Shown in pieces: positions 44,387 through 53,852 of a DNA stretch of 64,000 nt. The stretch is from Polyangia bacterium (lineage in GTDB: Bacteria > Myxococcota_A > Polyangia > Nannocystales > Nannocystaceae). The position numbers were made by a program, and so were the translations under genes. Location of the stretch: the NCBI GenBank assembly GCA_030430565.1, contig JAUIKS010000027.1, positions 1 through 64,000 on the forward strand, in the 5' to 3' direction. The notes beneath the pieces are model-generated. The model was not told the DNA's origin, made no database searches, and worked only from the letters and a program-made list of their open reading frames with translations. Every line of letters begins with the position of its first letter. Within the stretch, counting starts at the first letter, position 1.

Positions 44387-45868
44387 ATGGTGGCGGCGAT
44401 GCAGCGAAGCTCCGCACCGGTGTCTGACGCGACGCGCGCCACGGCGCGCGATCCCTATCTCGAGGGCTGTTACGCGCCTGTTCAGGAAGAGAGCCCGGTC
44501 GAGGGCTACGGGTTGACGGCGCGCGTGGGGGCGGTGCCGCGGGATCTGTCGGGGACGTTCGTGCGCAACGGGAGCAACCCGCGGTTTGAGCCGCGGGGGC
44601 GCTATCACTGGTTTGACGGCGACGGGATGCTGCACGCGATCGAGTTCTCCGGCGGCGCGGCGCGCTACCGCAACCGCTACGTGCGGACCGAGGGATTTAT
44701 GGCGGAGGAGGCGGCCGGCGAGGCGCTGTGGACCGGCTTGCTCGTGCGCCCTGACATGAAGCGCCCGGGCGGGCCGTACAAGAACTCGGGCAACACGGAC
44801 CTGCTGTGGCACGGCGGGCAGCTGCTCGCGCTGTGGTGGATGTCGGGCGCCGCGTACTCGATCGAGCTGCCCTCGCTGCAGACGCGGGGGGTCGCGGAGT
44901 TCGGCGCCGCGCTGCCGCGCGGGCTCGCGGCCCACGCGAAGACCGATCCGCGCACCGGCGAGCTGCTGTTTATCGACTACGGGATGCGCCCGCCGTTTCT
45001 GCGCGTCGGCGCGATCTCGCCGGAGCGCGCGCTGCTGGGGCACGCCGCGGTCGAGCTGCCGGGTCCGCGGCTGCAGCATGACCTCGCGTTCACCGAGAAC
45101 TACGTGCTGGTCTTCGACCTGTCGATGATGGCGGACCCGGCCCAGCTGCGGCGCGGGCGTCAGCGCATCAAGATGTTCCGCGACGTCCCGACTCGAATCG
45201 GCCTGGTCCCGCGGACAGCGCTGCGCGAGGGCCAGCGCGAGGCGCCGGTGCGCTGGTTCGACGCGGCGCCGTTTTACATGTACCACGCGATCAACGCCTA
45301 CGAGGACGGCGACGACGTGGTGCTCGTCGGCTGCCGGATCGCGGATCCGCTCGTGGGTGATCCGGACAACCCCGCGCGCGACTTCACCGTGCCCGCGATC
45401 GCGAACCTGCGCCTCGAGCCATATCTCCACCGATGGAGGCTGCGCGGCGCGACGGGCGACGTGGTCGAGGAGCGGCTCGACGACGTCATGGGCGAGTTCC
45501 CGCGCATGAACGATCGCTGGCTCGGTCGCCGCTCGCGCTACTGCTACATGCCGCGCGTCGCCCCGCGCGAGACCTTGCTGTTCGACGGCGTGATTAAGTA
45601 CGACCTCGCGCGCGGGACGAGCCGCGCGCTGGCCTACCCCGAGGGGTGGTTCGGCGGCGAGCTGACCTTCGCGCCGCGTGATCACGGCGCTCCCGAGACC
45701 CAGGACGAGGACGACGGCTACTTGGTGACGATCGCGGTCGAGGCCGCGACGGGCGCGTCCGAGGTGTTGGTGCTCGACGCGCGCGCGCTCGAGATCGTCG
45801 CGCGTGTGCCGGTGCCGGCGCGCGTGCCGGTTGGCTACCACGCGGAGTGGGTGCCGGCGGCTCGCTGA
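44387..45868 (+). CDS. carotenoid oxygenase (CCD/RPE65 family)
   Basis: 493-aa iron(II) dioxygenase predicted to cleave carotenoids or related conjugated compounds (stilbenes, lignin fragments). Four His ligands can be placed: HAKTDP (about residue 185), LQHDLAFTENY (about 233), MYHAINAYEDGDD (about 303) and the last near VGYHAEWV (about 488). Other signatures: GTFVRNGSNPRF at the N-terminus and WFDGDGMLHAI. The third Glu set appears in EFPRMNDRW. The strong match makes activity likely. Two nearby ATGs (44387, 44399) are possible starts. Carotenoids are common myxobacterial pigments, but no synthesis gene is adjacent. Confidence 0.92.
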   Translation: MVAAMQRSSAPVSDATRATARDPYLEGCYAPVQEESPVEGYGLTARVGAVPRDLSGTFVRNGSNPRFEPRGRYHWFDGDGMLHAIEFSGGAARYRNRYVRTEGFMAEEAAGEALWTGLLVRPDMKRPGGPYKNSGNTDLLWHGGQLLALWWMSGAAYSIELPSLQTRGVAEFGAALPRGLAAHAKTDPRTGELLFIDYGMRPPFLRVGAISPERALLGHAAVELPGPRLQHDLAFTENYVLVFDLSMMADPAQLRRGRQRIKMFRDVPTRIGLVPRTALREGQREAPVRWFDAAPFYMYHAINAYEDGDDVVLVGCRIADPLVGDPDNPARDFTVPAIANLRLEPYLHRWRLRGATGDVVEERLDDVMGEFPRMNDRWLGRRSRYCYMPRVAPRETLLFDGVIKYDLARGTSRALAYPEGWFGGELTFAPRDHGAPETQDEDDGYLVTIAVEAATGASEVLVLDARALEIVARVPVPARVPVGYHAEWVPAAR

Positions 45869-45973
45869 CGCGGACGAAGGTGCGCGGCGTGGGGCGATTT
45901 GCCGCGCGCGGCGGCGTGAGCGTGGGCACGATATGCGGTTGCGCCCCAGAGGCTCGAGCGGGACACTTCGTCG

Positions 45974-47212
45974 ATGCCGCACGCGCCGGTCTACATCCTC
46001 GGGGGCTACCAGACGGACTTCGCCCGCAAGTGGGCGAAGGAGGGGCGAGGCTTCGAGGACTTGATCCGGGAGGCCGCGCTCGGGGCGATCGAGGAGGCGC
46101 GCGTTGAGCCGGGGGATGTCGAGGTCGCGCACGTCGGCAATTTCATCGGCGAGCTGACGGCCGGTCAGGGCCATCTGGGCGGGCTGTTCGTAGAGGCCTG
46201 CCCGGCCTTCGTGGGCCTGCCGACCGCGCGGCACGAGGCCGCGTGCGCGTCGGGCTCGGTCGCGACCCTGGCGGCGAGCGCTGACATCGAGTCGGGGCGC
46301 TACGGCCTGGCCTGCGTCGTCGGGGTCGAGCTGATGCGCAACATCCCGGGGGCTGAGGTCGCGCGTCATCTCGGGGCGGCGGCCTGGGTTCCGCGCGAGA
46401 CCCAGGGGGTGCCGCATCCGTGGCCGTCGCTGTTCTCGCGGCTCGCGGATGTCTACGCCGAGCGCTACGGCCTCGAGCGACGGCACCTCGTCGAGCTCGC
46501 GCGCAACAGCTTCTCCAACGCGCGCCGCAACCCGCTCGCGCAGACGCGGCGGTGGGTGCTGGACGACGCCTCGTTCTCCGAGGACGACGCCAAGAACCCG
46601 CCGGTCGCGGGGCGGATCCGTCGCCACGACTGCAGCCAGATCACCGACGGCGCGGCCGCGCTGATCCTGGCCTCACGCAACGTCGCCGCGCGCTGGGCCC
46701 GTCACCACGGCGTCCCGCTGGCTCGGCTCCCGCAGATCCTCGGCTGGGGTCACCGAACGGCGCGGATGTCCCTCGAGGACAAGCTGATGGCGGGCAAGAG
46801 CGCGTACGTGTTCCCGCACGTGCAGGGCGCCGTGGGCGACGCGCTCGCCCGCGCGGAGCTCAACGACATCTACGAGATCGACGCGGCCGAGGTCCACGAC
46901 TGTTTTTCAATTACGCACTACATGGCGATCGATCATCTCGGGATCACGCCGCCCGGCGAGAACTGGCGCGCTGTTGATGACGGCACGGTGCTGCGCGGCG
47001 GAGCCCTGCCGATCAACCCGAGCGGCGGGCTGATCGGCGGGGGGCACCCGGTCGGGGCCACGGGGGTGCGCATGCTGGTCGACGCGTGGAAGCAGGTCAC
47101 CGGGCGCGCCGGCGACTGCCAGGTGCCGAAGGCCGACCGCGGGCGCGTGCTCACGCTCAACCTCGGCGGCAGCGCGACCACGAGCGTCTGCTTCATCGTC
47201 GGCGACCAGTAG
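45974..47212 (+). CDS. thiolase family protein (SCP-x/non-canonical type)
   Basis: 412 aa. Thiolase fold with nucleophile Cys in HEAACASGSVA (about residue 91) and the conserved His in NPSGGLIGGGHPVGATG near the end. The usual second active-site Cys (CxGGG) near the C-terminus is not clear: the tail reads LNLGGSATTSVCFIVG, as in SCP-x-type thiolases, so cleavage rather than synthesis of 3-ketoacyl-CoA, or a sterol/fatty-acid role, is more likely. An internal insertion (NPPVAGRIRRHDCSQITDGAAA) is also typical of that subgroup. Confidence 0.87.
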   Translation: MPHAPVYILGGYQTDFARKWAKEGRGFEDLIREAALGAIEEARVEPGDVEVAHVGNFIGELTAGQGHLGGLFVEACPAFVGLPTARHEAACASGSVATLAASADIESGRYGLACVVGVELMRNIPGAEVARHLGAAAWVPRETQGVPHPWPSLFSRLADVYAERYGLERRHLVELARNSFSNARRNPLAQTRRWVLDDASFSEDDAKNPPVAGRIRRHDCSQITDGAAALILASRNVAARWARHHGVPLARLPQILGWGHRTARMSLEDKLMAGKSAYVFPHVQGAVGDALARAELNDIYEIDAAEVHDCFSITHYMAIDHLGITPPGENWRAVDDGTVLRGGALPINPSGGLIGGGHPVGATGVRMLVDAWKQVTGRAGDCQVPKADRGRVLTLNLGGSATTSVCFIVGDQ

Positions 47213-47259
47213 GCCGCGCGGCGTTCAACAAGCGGGGCGCCCCGCGGTACCCTCTCGGC

Positions 47260-47862
47260 ATGTCAGACGCGAACGACCGTCGGGTTGTCACCTTTGTGCG
47301 CGAGCGGGCAGGTCTGCTGGGCGCGTTCCTGCTGGGCGCGTGCTTCACCGCGAGCGGACCGTCGGCCGCGGGTGACGGCGCTGTGAAGGACCCGGCGCCC
47401 GCGAAGACCGCCGCGGCGGACGCGAAGGCTGAGGTGAAGGCCGACGCGGAGGCGCCGGCAGCCGCGCCGGCGCCGAGCGGCCCGCCGCCCGAGGCCTTCG
47501 TCGGCGGGCTCGACGTCGTGGAGCACCGCAAGGCGCCCAAGGGCGCGGCGCACATCTGGATGCTCGCGCGCGGGCAGAACGCGTTCCTCGGGAAGCTCGA
47601 GATGGCGGCCGGCGGCGCGGTGCCGGAGCACCGCGATCCGACCGAGGAGTACCTGCACGTGCTCGAGGGCGAGGGAACGCTGAAGATCGACGACGTCGAG
47701 TACACGATCAGCCCCGGCTCGACGGTGTTCATGCCCGCGAACGCGAAGGTCAGCTATCAGAACGGCGACGCGCGCCTGGTCGCGATCCAGGTGTTCGCCG
47801 GGCCCGCGCCGGCCGCGAAGTACGACTCGTGGAAGCCGGTCGGCAAGAAGCCGGCGCGGTGA
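47260..47862 (+). CDS. cupin-domain lipoprotein
   Basis: 200 aa. Lipobox LLGAC (Cys about 27), an Ala/Lys/Pro linker to about residue 80, then a single cupin barrel: GGAVPEHRDPTEEYLHVLEGEGTLKIDD carries the first motif with H and E metal ligands, and FMPANAKVSYQN the second, whose last ligand His is replaced. Possibly a binding module rather than an enzyme. Follows the thiolase by 47 bp but is probably not functionally tied. Confidence 0.78.
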   Translation: MSDANDRRVVTFVRERAGLLGAFLLGACFTASGPSAAGDGAVKDPAPAKTAAADAKAEVKADAEAPAAAPAPSGPPPEAFVGGLDVVEHRKAPKGAAHIWMLARGQNAFLGKLEMAAGGAVPEHRDPTEEYLHVLEGEGTLKIDDVEYTISPGSTVFMPANAKVSYQNGDARLVAIQVFAGPAPAAKYDSWKPVGKKPAR

Positions 47863-47995
47863 GTGATCGAGCGCGCGTCGTCGTCGCAGCAGCCGTCCCT
47901 GCTGCGCAGGCCGCTGCGCGGAGGGTGAGCCGGCCCGCGGTGTTCGTCACGCGCGTCGGCGCGCGATCTTGTACACGCGCGTCGATTGTCCGACG

Positions 47996-49963
47996 ATGCG
48001 GGGCGTGATCGACGACGCGCTTCGCAAGGTCCCGCCGCGAGCAACGATCGCGGGTTGGCGCCCGCGCTGCGCGTGGATCGGTCTTTTGATCTGCGTCGCC
48101 GCGTGCGGGGACGACACCGAGGCCGAGCCAACGCCGGAGCCGTGGGTCGACACGCGGGAGCCCTGCGCCGAGCGCGACCCGCTGCGCAACGTGTACTTCG
48201 GCGACCTGCACGTGCACACGGCGTACTCGTTTGACGCCTACCTCAGCGACGTGCGCGTCGACCCCGAGCAGGCCTATCGCTTCGCGCGCGGCGAGCCGGT
48301 GACGATCCCCGGCTCCGAGGGCGGGTCGCAGCAGGTCACGATCGATCGTCCGCTCGACTTCGCGGCCGTCACGGATCACGCCGAGTACCTCGGCGAGGTC
48401 TCGGCCTGTACGACCCCGGGCGCGCCCGGCTACGACTCGGCGACCTGCGAGAACTTCCGCGCCGGCGCCCCCGCCGTGCTCGTCAACTTCGGGACCACCC
48501 TCAGCGCTGCGGACCCGCAGCGCTTCAAGGACATCTGCGGGGACGACGGCGAGGACTGCCTCGCGACCGCGCGCGATGTCTGGAGCCGCGTGCAGGAGGC
48601 GGCGGAGACGGCCTACGATCGCTCGGCCGAGTGCCGCTTCACGAGCTTCGTCGCCTACGAGTGGTCCGGCGCGACGGCGCTCTCGAACCTCCACCGCAAC
48701 GTCATCTTTCGCTCGAGCCAGGTGCCGGCGCTGCCGGTCAGCAACTTCGAGGAGGACACCGCGGAGGGCCTATGGGACAGGTTGTGGCGCGAGTGCGTCA
48801 AGGACGTCAACGGCTGCGATGTCCTGGCGATCCCGCACAACTCCAATTGGAGCAACGGGCGCCTGTTCAACCCCGAGTACGTGGACGACGCGGCCGGGCG
48901 CGCGCGCGCGCAGCTGCAGGCGCGGCTCGAGCCGCTGGTCGAGGTCTTCCAGCACAAGGGCGACTCCGAGTGCGACAACGGGGTCTCGGGGATCCTCGCC
49001 GAGCCGGACGAGCTGTGCGGCTTCGAAAAATTGCTGCCGCCGCCGATCATCGATTGCGGCGACGGGGTGGGCTCGCAGGGCATGACCGGGGCGGGCTGCG
49101 TGTCGCGGCGAGACTTCGTGCGCGGGGCGCTGATCGCCGGCCTCGAGACCGAGCGCGAGATCGGCGTCAACCCGCTCAAGCTCGGCTTCATCGCCAGCAC
49201 CGACACGCACAACGGCACCCCGGGGCAGGTCGCGGAGGACGCCTACCCCGGGCACTTCGGGAGTCGAGAGGGCGGGCCGCGCGAGCGCTTGACCGCGTCG
49301 GTCCCCGGCGGCGTGCGCAACAGCCCGGGCGGGCTGGTCGCGGTGTGGGCGGAGGAGAACACTCGCGAGGCGCTGTTTGACGCGATGCAGCGCCGCGAGA
49401 CCTACGGGACCTCGGGCCCGCGCATGGCCGTGCGCTTCTTCGGCGGCTGGGAGCTGCCGGAGGACCTGTGCGCGCGCGAGGACCTGGTCGAGCTCGGCTA
49501 CGAGCGCGGCGTCCCGATGGGCGGTGACCTGCCCCCGAGACCAGGGGACGCGAGCGCGGGCCCGAGCTTCGTGGTCTCGGCGCTGCGCGACCCCGAGGGC
49601 GCGCCGCTGCAGCGCGCGCAGATCGTCAAGGGCTGGCTCGACGCGCAGGGGCAGCGGCACATCGCCGTGCACGAGGTCGCGGGCGAGGACACGGGCGCGA
49701 CGGTCGACCCGACGACCTGCGAGCCGCAGGGGAGCGGCGCGGACAGCCTGTGCGGGGTCTGGCGTGACCCCGAGTTCGACCCGGCGCAGCCGGCGTTCTA
49801 CTACGCGCGCGTGATCGAGAACCCGACCTGCCGCTGGAGCACGCGCGACTGCCTCGCGCTCGCGGAGACGCTGCCCGAGGACGAGCTGCCGTCGGCCTGC
49901 AGCGACCCGACGATCGAGGTGACGCTCCAAGAGCGCGCGTGGTCGAGCCCGATCTGGCTCTGA
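47996..49963 (+). CDS. DUF3604 (PHP-like) lipoprotein
   Basis: 655 aa with lipobox VAAC (about residue 36). The domain begins RNVYFGDLHVHTAYSFDA, the DUF3604 signature related to PHP metal phosphoesterases, with HVHT as metal site, and continues VTDHAEYLGE, VAYEWSG, LAIPHNSNWSNG (His) and GFIASTDTHNGTPG. All expected metal-binding segments are present. These proteins are commonly secreted and of unknown substrate. ATG 47996 chosen; an ATG at 47969 in the same frame would add 9 residues before the signal. Confidence 0.87.
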   Translation: MRGVIDDALRKVPPRATIAGWRPRCAWIGLLICVAACGDDTEAEPTPEPWVDTREPCAERDPLRNVYFGDLHVHTAYSFDAYLSDVRVDPEQAYRFARGEPVTIPGSEGGSQQVTIDRPLDFAAVTDHAEYLGEVSACTTPGAPGYDSATCENFRAGAPAVLVNFGTTLSAADPQRFKDICGDDGEDCLATARDVWSRVQEAAETAYDRSAECRFTSFVAYEWSGATALSNLHRNVIFRSSQVPALPVSNFEEDTAEGLWDRLWRECVKDVNGCDVLAIPHNSNWSNGRLFNPEYVDDAAGRARAQLQARLEPLVEVFQHKGDSECDNGVSGILAEPDELCGFEKLLPPPIIDCGDGVGSQGMTGAGCVSRRDFVRGALIAGLETEREIGVNPLKLGFIASTDTHNGTPGQVAEDAYPGHFGSREGGPRERLTASVPGGVRNSPGGLVAVWAEENTREALFDAMQRRETYGTSGPRMAVRFFGGWELPEDLCAREDLVELGYERGVPMGGDLPPRPGDASAGPSFVVSALRDPEGAPLQRAQIVKGWLDAQGQRHIAVHEVAGEDTGATVDPTTCEPQGSGADSLCGVWRDPEFDPAQPAFYYARVIENPTCRWSTRDCLALAETLPEDELPSACSDPTIEVTLQERAWSSPIWL

Positions 49964-49982
49964 GGGCACAAGTACAGCGCGC

Positions 49983-50285
49983 TCAGGGCTCGACGCGGAC
50001 GAGCACGCCGAAGATGTTGTCGCGGCCGGTCCAGCCGTTGACGCCGCCGCGGTTGTTGCCGATCTGGTAGCGCTCGCCGCGGATCGCCTTGATGAGGTGG
50101 AGGTACTGGTGACCGCTCACCTTGCACAGCACGACGTCGCCGACCGCGAGCTCGACGTCGCCGGTCGGCGCGACGGTGACGAGCTGCCCGCTGCGGATCT
50201 TGCCGCGCATGCTGTCGCCGCGCGGGCGGAACGAGACGGTCTCGCCCCGGCGCAGGCGCTCGATGTGTCCGGTCGCCCAGCCCAT
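49983..50285 (-). CDS. S24/S26-type peptidase domain protein
   Basis: 100 aa: a lone LexA-like or signal-peptidase-like catalytic domain without a DNA-binding part. Catalytic Ser in RPRGDSMRGKI (GDSM), candidate Lys in LIKAIRG, and the fold landmarks VELAVGDVVLCKV and LHLIK. Such stand-alone modules occur as self-cleaving or processing proteases of unknown role; if catalytic Lys is displaced it may be inactive. Converges with the DUF3604 gene, with a 19-bp gap. Confidence 0.72.
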   Translation of the reverse strand: MGWATGHIERLRRGETVSFRPRGDSMRGKIRSGQLVTVAPTGDVELAVGDVVLCKVSGHQYLHLIKAIRGERYQIGNNRGGVNGWTGRDNIFGVLVRVEP

Positions 50286-50333
50286 ATCGCGTAGCCTGAC
50301 GCTTAAGGCAGGCCTACGCAAACCGGGCGCGCC

Positions 50334-50351
50334 GACTGAGTCGACTCAGTC
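50334..50351. terminator. 18-bp palindrome with extra half copy
   Basis: GACTGAGTC-GACTCAGTC is a perfect palindrome, with a further gactcagtc immediately after. It lies between the ends of two minus-strand genes: just before the stop of the sigma-like gene (50355) and after the start of the protease gene. Could be a short terminator or a binding site. Confidence 0.4.
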
Positions 50352-50354
50352 GAC

Positions 50355-51119
50355 TCAGTCGAACAGCGCGAGCAGCTCGCGCGTGCGGCTGTTCGAGAGC
50401 TGGACCGTGGGCAGCGTGCGGTACAGCGGCATCACGGTGCCGTGCGGGCTGCGGGCGTCGAAGGGCTCCTCGGGGATGTCCTTGGTGTGCGGGGGCGGGC
50501 GGAGGAAGCGCTTGTCGAGCGAGATCGCGAGCCGGCCCTCGCAGTTGCAGGGGTTGCCGACGTCGACGTGCTGGCAGCGCGGGGTCAGGTAGTCCTCGAT
50601 GCGCTTGCGCGCGCGGGTCAGCCGGACGCGGTAGGCGCTCTCTTTGATCTTCAGCAGGCGCGCGCCCGGGCCTGGCTGAAAGTTCATGAGGTCAGTGAGG
50701 ATGAAGGCCATGCGCACGCCCGGCGGCAGGCAGGAGAGCACCGAGGTCAGGCAGGTGCGCTTGAGCTCCCACAGCAGCGCGTGCAGCTTGTCGGGGTCGC
50801 TGTAGGCCGGGTCGACCGGGCGCGTGAGCTCGCTGCGCAGGATGTCGTCGAGGATCTTGAAGGTGCGACCGGCCTTGCGGCCGAGTCGCGCGTCGAGATC
50901 GCGCGCGATGACGCCGAGCAGGGCGCCGTTCGGATCGGGCTCGGCGAGCAGCTCGGCCGCGTGCGCGGGCTCGCTGAGCAGGCGCCGCGCGCTCGCCTCG
51001 ACCGCGCGGCGCGCCTCGCTGCGCGAGCACACCATCAGGTAGGCGAACGCGTAGAGCTGCTGGGTCTCGCTGGCGAACAGGGCGCGGAGCTGGGGCTTGT
51101 GGCTGGATGTGACGACCAC
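50355..51119 (-). CDS. ECF sigma-like protein with C-terminal Cys motif
   Basis: 254 aa. Residues 10-50 look like sigma region 2 helices (ASETQQLYAFAYLMVCSRSEARRAV). The segment LSCLPPGVRMAFILTDLMNFQPG...LKIKESAYRVRLTRARKRIEDYL is a region 4-like helix-turn-helix of the sigma-70 family. A CQHVDVGNPCNC motif follows (C-x-H-x6-C-x-C), seen in sigma factors whose tail binds zinc or an anti-sigma partner. Likely an alternative sigma factor or derived regulator; no anti-sigma is adjacent. The start is uncertain: GTG 51119, or up to 51203 in the same frame. Confidence 0.65.
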   Translation of the reverse strand: MVVTSSHKPQLRALFASETQQLYAFAYLMVCSRSEARRAVEASARRLLSEPAHAAELLAEPDPNGALLGVIARDLDARLGRKAGRTFKILDDILRSELTRPVDPAYSDPDKLHALLWELKRTCLTSVLSCLPPGVRMAFILTDLMNFQPGPGARLLKIKESAYRVRLTRARKRIEDYLTPRCQHVDVGNPCNCEGRLAISLDKRFLRPPPHTKDIPEEPFDARSPHGTVMPLYRTLPTVQLSNSRTRELLALFD

Positions 51120-51327
51120 GGGGGTGCTGCTGGTGAATTGGGTCAGGCGCGGGGCGCGGAGGACCGTTTGTGGGCAATACCGCGGACTCTGAGGCGCTCG
51201 CAAGCAAAACCCCAGTTTTGCGCGTTCGAGCGCGTCGCTCGGGCCGGCGGAGCGACGCGGGCGCGGGCGCGCGGTCGGGCGTCCGCGAGCCAGGGCGCGA
51301 GCCAGGACCGCGAGTCAGGACCGCGAA

Positions 51328-51864
51328 CTACGTCCGCTCGCCGCGGACGTCCCGAATCGACGCCTGGATCTCCTTCAAGAGCAGGGTGCGGGCGACCGGC
51401 TTGATAAAGAACCGCCGGGCGCCGCCGTTGATGCATCGCGCGCGGGCTCCGCTGTCGTCGACGGGCGACTGCATGATGATCTCGGGCGCGCGGGGCAGCG
51501 CCCCCGCGGCGAGGCGCGCGCGGATCGTGTCCAGCAGCTCGATCCCGCGGCCGTTGTGCACGGAGACGTCGATCAGCGCGACATCGAAGCGCCCTCGGTG
51601 CAGCCGCGAGAGCGCGTCGTCCGGGTTGTCGACGCACTCGACGGTGTGCCCGGCCCGGCTGAGGGAGCTGGTGTAGAGCTTCTGCGAGAACCAATCGTCG
51701 TCGACGAGCAGGATCACCCCGGCCGCGTCGGTCGTGATCGCGCCGCGGCGTTGGTCGCCTCGAGCCCGCGACGGCGAACTCGCGGCGTCGTCGCTCGCGC
51801 CGCTGACAGGGCGCGGGCTCGCGCGCCACAGACGGTCGGGGGTATGGTCTGAATTCGTGTGCAT
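51328..51864 (-). CDS. stand-alone response-regulator receiver protein
   Basis: 178 aa. A receiver domain from about residue 50: acidic pair in LLVDDDWFS, phospho-acceptor Asp in VALIDVSV, Ser (for the conserved S/T) in IMQSPV and Lys in FFIKPV. No output domain, so a CheY-like single-domain regulator with a 50-residue disordered front. No histidine kinase nearby. ATG 51864 or 51900. Confidence 0.78.
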   Translation of the reverse strand: MHTNSDHTPDRLWRASPRPVSGASDDAASSPSRARGDQRRGAITTDAAGVILLVDDDWFSQKLYTSSLSRAGHTVECVDNPDDALSRLHRGRFDVALIDVSVHNGRGIELLDTIRARLAAGALPRAPEIIMQSPVDDSGARARCINGGARRFFIKPVARTLLLKEIQASIRDVRGERT

Positions 51865-52039
51865 CGGCGCCGAGAGGGGTATGTCCCATAAGTCATGCAC
51901 GTCAGGTGCCGCGCGCGAAGCCGTTGAAATTCCAGCGCCGCCCCGCGCGGCTCGCCCGCGCGGTGCACCGCCTCGTCTCGCCTGGGCCCGCGGCCCCGCC
52001 CCAGGTCTCCTCAGTCTAATTTGACTACGGGGGACGCGG

Positions 52040-53071
52040 CTACGCGGGCGCGCTCTTGGCGATGCGCCGCTCGAGCGCGTCCCAGAACTTCGCCTGCATC
52101 GTCGCGTCGCCGGTCAGGCCGCCGAGGCGGTTGACCTCCTGCATCCCGGTGGGGCTCGTGACGTTGATCTCGGTCAGGTAGTCGCCGAGCACGTCGATGC
52201 CGACGAACAGCTGCCCGCGCGAGCGGACGTACGGACCGACCGCGGCGCAGATCTCGAGGTCTCGCGGGCTCAGCTCGGACTTCGCCGCGGTCCCGCCGAC
52301 GTGGAAGTTGTTGCGCAGCTCGCCCTTGGCGGGCACGCGCAGGACCGCGCCGACCGGCTCGCCCTCGACCAGCAGGATCCGCTTGTCGCCCTTGCTGGCC
52401 TCGGGCACGAACTCCTGCGCGATCGTCCACGCGCGCCCCTCCTCGGTCGCCAGCTCGAGCAGCGTGTTGAGGTTAGCGTCGCCCTCGCGCGCGAACAGGA
52501 CGCCGCGTCCGCCGTGCCCGTAGAGCGGCTTGACGATCATGCGGCCGCCGAGCTCGCGCAGCGCGTCGCGCAGGTCCGCGACGCGTCGCATCATAAATGT
52601 CCTCGGGGTCAGCTCGGGGAAGGGCAGGATCGAGAGCTTCTCGCTCAGCTCGCGCAGGCCCGCCGGCGCGTTGACGACCACGGCGACGCGCGCCGCGCGG
52701 TCGAGCCACCAGGTCGCGGTCAGGTAGTCCTGATCGAAGGGCGGGTCCTTGCGCATCACGATCGCGCGGAAGCTGGCGGCCTCGCGCGGGCGCTCGGCGC
52801 CGAGCGCTCGCATCCGCGGCGCCCAGGGATCGCCTGGGGGGCGATCTCGTGAGATCTCCTCGAGACCGATGGGCTGCGCGTTGGCCCAGGTCTCGGTGCC
52901 ACGCAGCGAGAGACCGTCGAGCTCGACCTTCCACGGCGTATACCCGCGGCGCAGCGCCTCCGTGATCATCACGTAGCTGCTGTCGGCCAAGGGGTCCATG
53001 ATCTCCAATGGATCAAGTACAAAGAGGACATCACCACGGGATGCCGGGCCGGTCTCAGGAGCGTGCTGCAT
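52040..53071 (-). CDS. gshB: glutathione synthetase
   Basis: 343-aa ATP-grasp enzyme joining gamma-glutamylcysteine and glycine. N-terminal landmark LFVLDPLEIMDPLADSSYVM, then MRKDPPFDQDYLTATWWLDRA, the ATP-grasp loop IVKPLYGHGGRGV, EFVPEASKGDKRILLVEGEPVGAVLRV and INVTSPTGMQEVNRL at the end, all diagnostic of bacterial GshB. ATG at 53071; the longer frame to 53143 is not family-like. A gamma-glutamylcysteine ligase is not in the window. Divergent from 53157. Confidence 0.94.
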   Translation of the reverse strand: MQHAPETGPASRGDVLFVLDPLEIMDPLADSSYVMITEALRRGYTPWKVELDGLSLRGTETWANAQPIGLEEISRDRPPGDPWAPRMRALGAERPREAASFRAIVMRKDPPFDQDYLTATWWLDRAARVAVVVNAPAGLRELSEKLSILPFPELTPRTFMMRRVADLRDALRELGGRMIVKPLYGHGGRGVLFAREGDANLNTLLELATEEGRAWTIAQEFVPEASKGDKRILLVEGEPVGAVLRVPAKGELRNNFHVGGTAAKSELSPRDLEICAAVGPYVRSRGQLFVGIDVLGDYLTEINVTSPTGMQEVNRLGGLTGDATMQAKFWDALERRIAKSAPA

Positions 53072-53156
53072 ACCGCGTGAGATTCGCACGCGGATGGGTG
53101 CTTTGCCGCGTAGATCTTTGGTGTTTTGTAGCCGTCCAGGCATACTTGTAGGTCCT

Positions 53157-53852
53157 GTGACTACACGTCCTCCAAAGCGTCCAAAAGCACGGCCTCGCGG
53201 CGGGAGCGTTCACCCGCTGCGGACCCGCGCGGGCCACAGCCGCGGCCACTCGGCGGCGTTGCTGGCGAGCCTCCCAGAGCCGCCCTGGCTCCGGGTCGAG
53301 CGCGTCGCGCTGATCCGGCGGGAGATCCGCGAGTCGCTCTCGGCGAGCGCGCTCGACATCCTCTGGAGCCGGGCCGAGACCGTGGTCGAGGGCGGCGCGG
53401 AGCTGCGACGCTACCGCGGGCGTCGGACCAGCGACCGGGATCCCGAGCGCTACTACGGCCGGTTCTTCGCGACGATCATGGTGACCGTCGACCTCGCCGG
53501 CTGCCGCGACTTCTTCCGCGACCCGGTCGACGCGGCCACGACCCCGCGGGTCGTCGAGCTGCTCGAGCGCGACCGGCGGCTGGGGGCGCGGCTCTTGGGG
53601 CTGGTGCGAGGCGAGCTCGCGGCGCTGTGCGGCGTGCAGCCGGGCCAGCTGAAGCTGGCCGCGCGCCGGCTCGCCAAGGGTCGAGAGCGCCGGCGGAAAG
53701 ATGTCCCAAAAGATGTTTTTGAGGTCCAGCTCGAGCCCAACATCCGGGCCGAGGGGACGCGTATTTTGATCGACGGTGACGCGGTGGTGTCGCTAGAATC
53801 AGCGGGCGGCGGCGTACTGGCCGGCAGGCCGCTGGGTAAGGTGCAGGTTTGA
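53157..53852 (+). CDS. conserved-looking hypothetical protein
   Basis: 231 aa from GTG 53157. Arg/Pro/Lys-rich first 35 residues, then a helical domain and a short C-terminal beta segment. No motif recognised. Its TGA overlaps the ATG of the MerR-TPR gene (TGATG), so the two are translationally coupled and probably functionally linked. The frame extends upstream across the gshB start on the other strand, which is why I chose the downstream GTG. Confidence 0.6.
   Translation: MTTRPPKRPKARPRGGSVHPLRTRAGHSRGHSAALLASLPEPPWLRVERVALIRREIRESLSASALDILWSRAETVVEGGAELRRYRGRRTSDRDPERYYGRFFATIMVTVDLAGCRDFFRDPVDAATTPRVVELLERDRRLGARLLGLVRGELAALCGVQPGQLKLAARRLAKGRERRRKDVPKDVFEVQLEPNIRAEGTRILIDGDAVVSLESAGGGVLAGRPLGKVQV

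Noticed and set aside
44045..46627. 860-codon minus-strand frame over the carotenoid oxygenase and thiolase
   Set aside because: Arg-rich antisense shadow; both plus-strand genes carry catalytic motifs.
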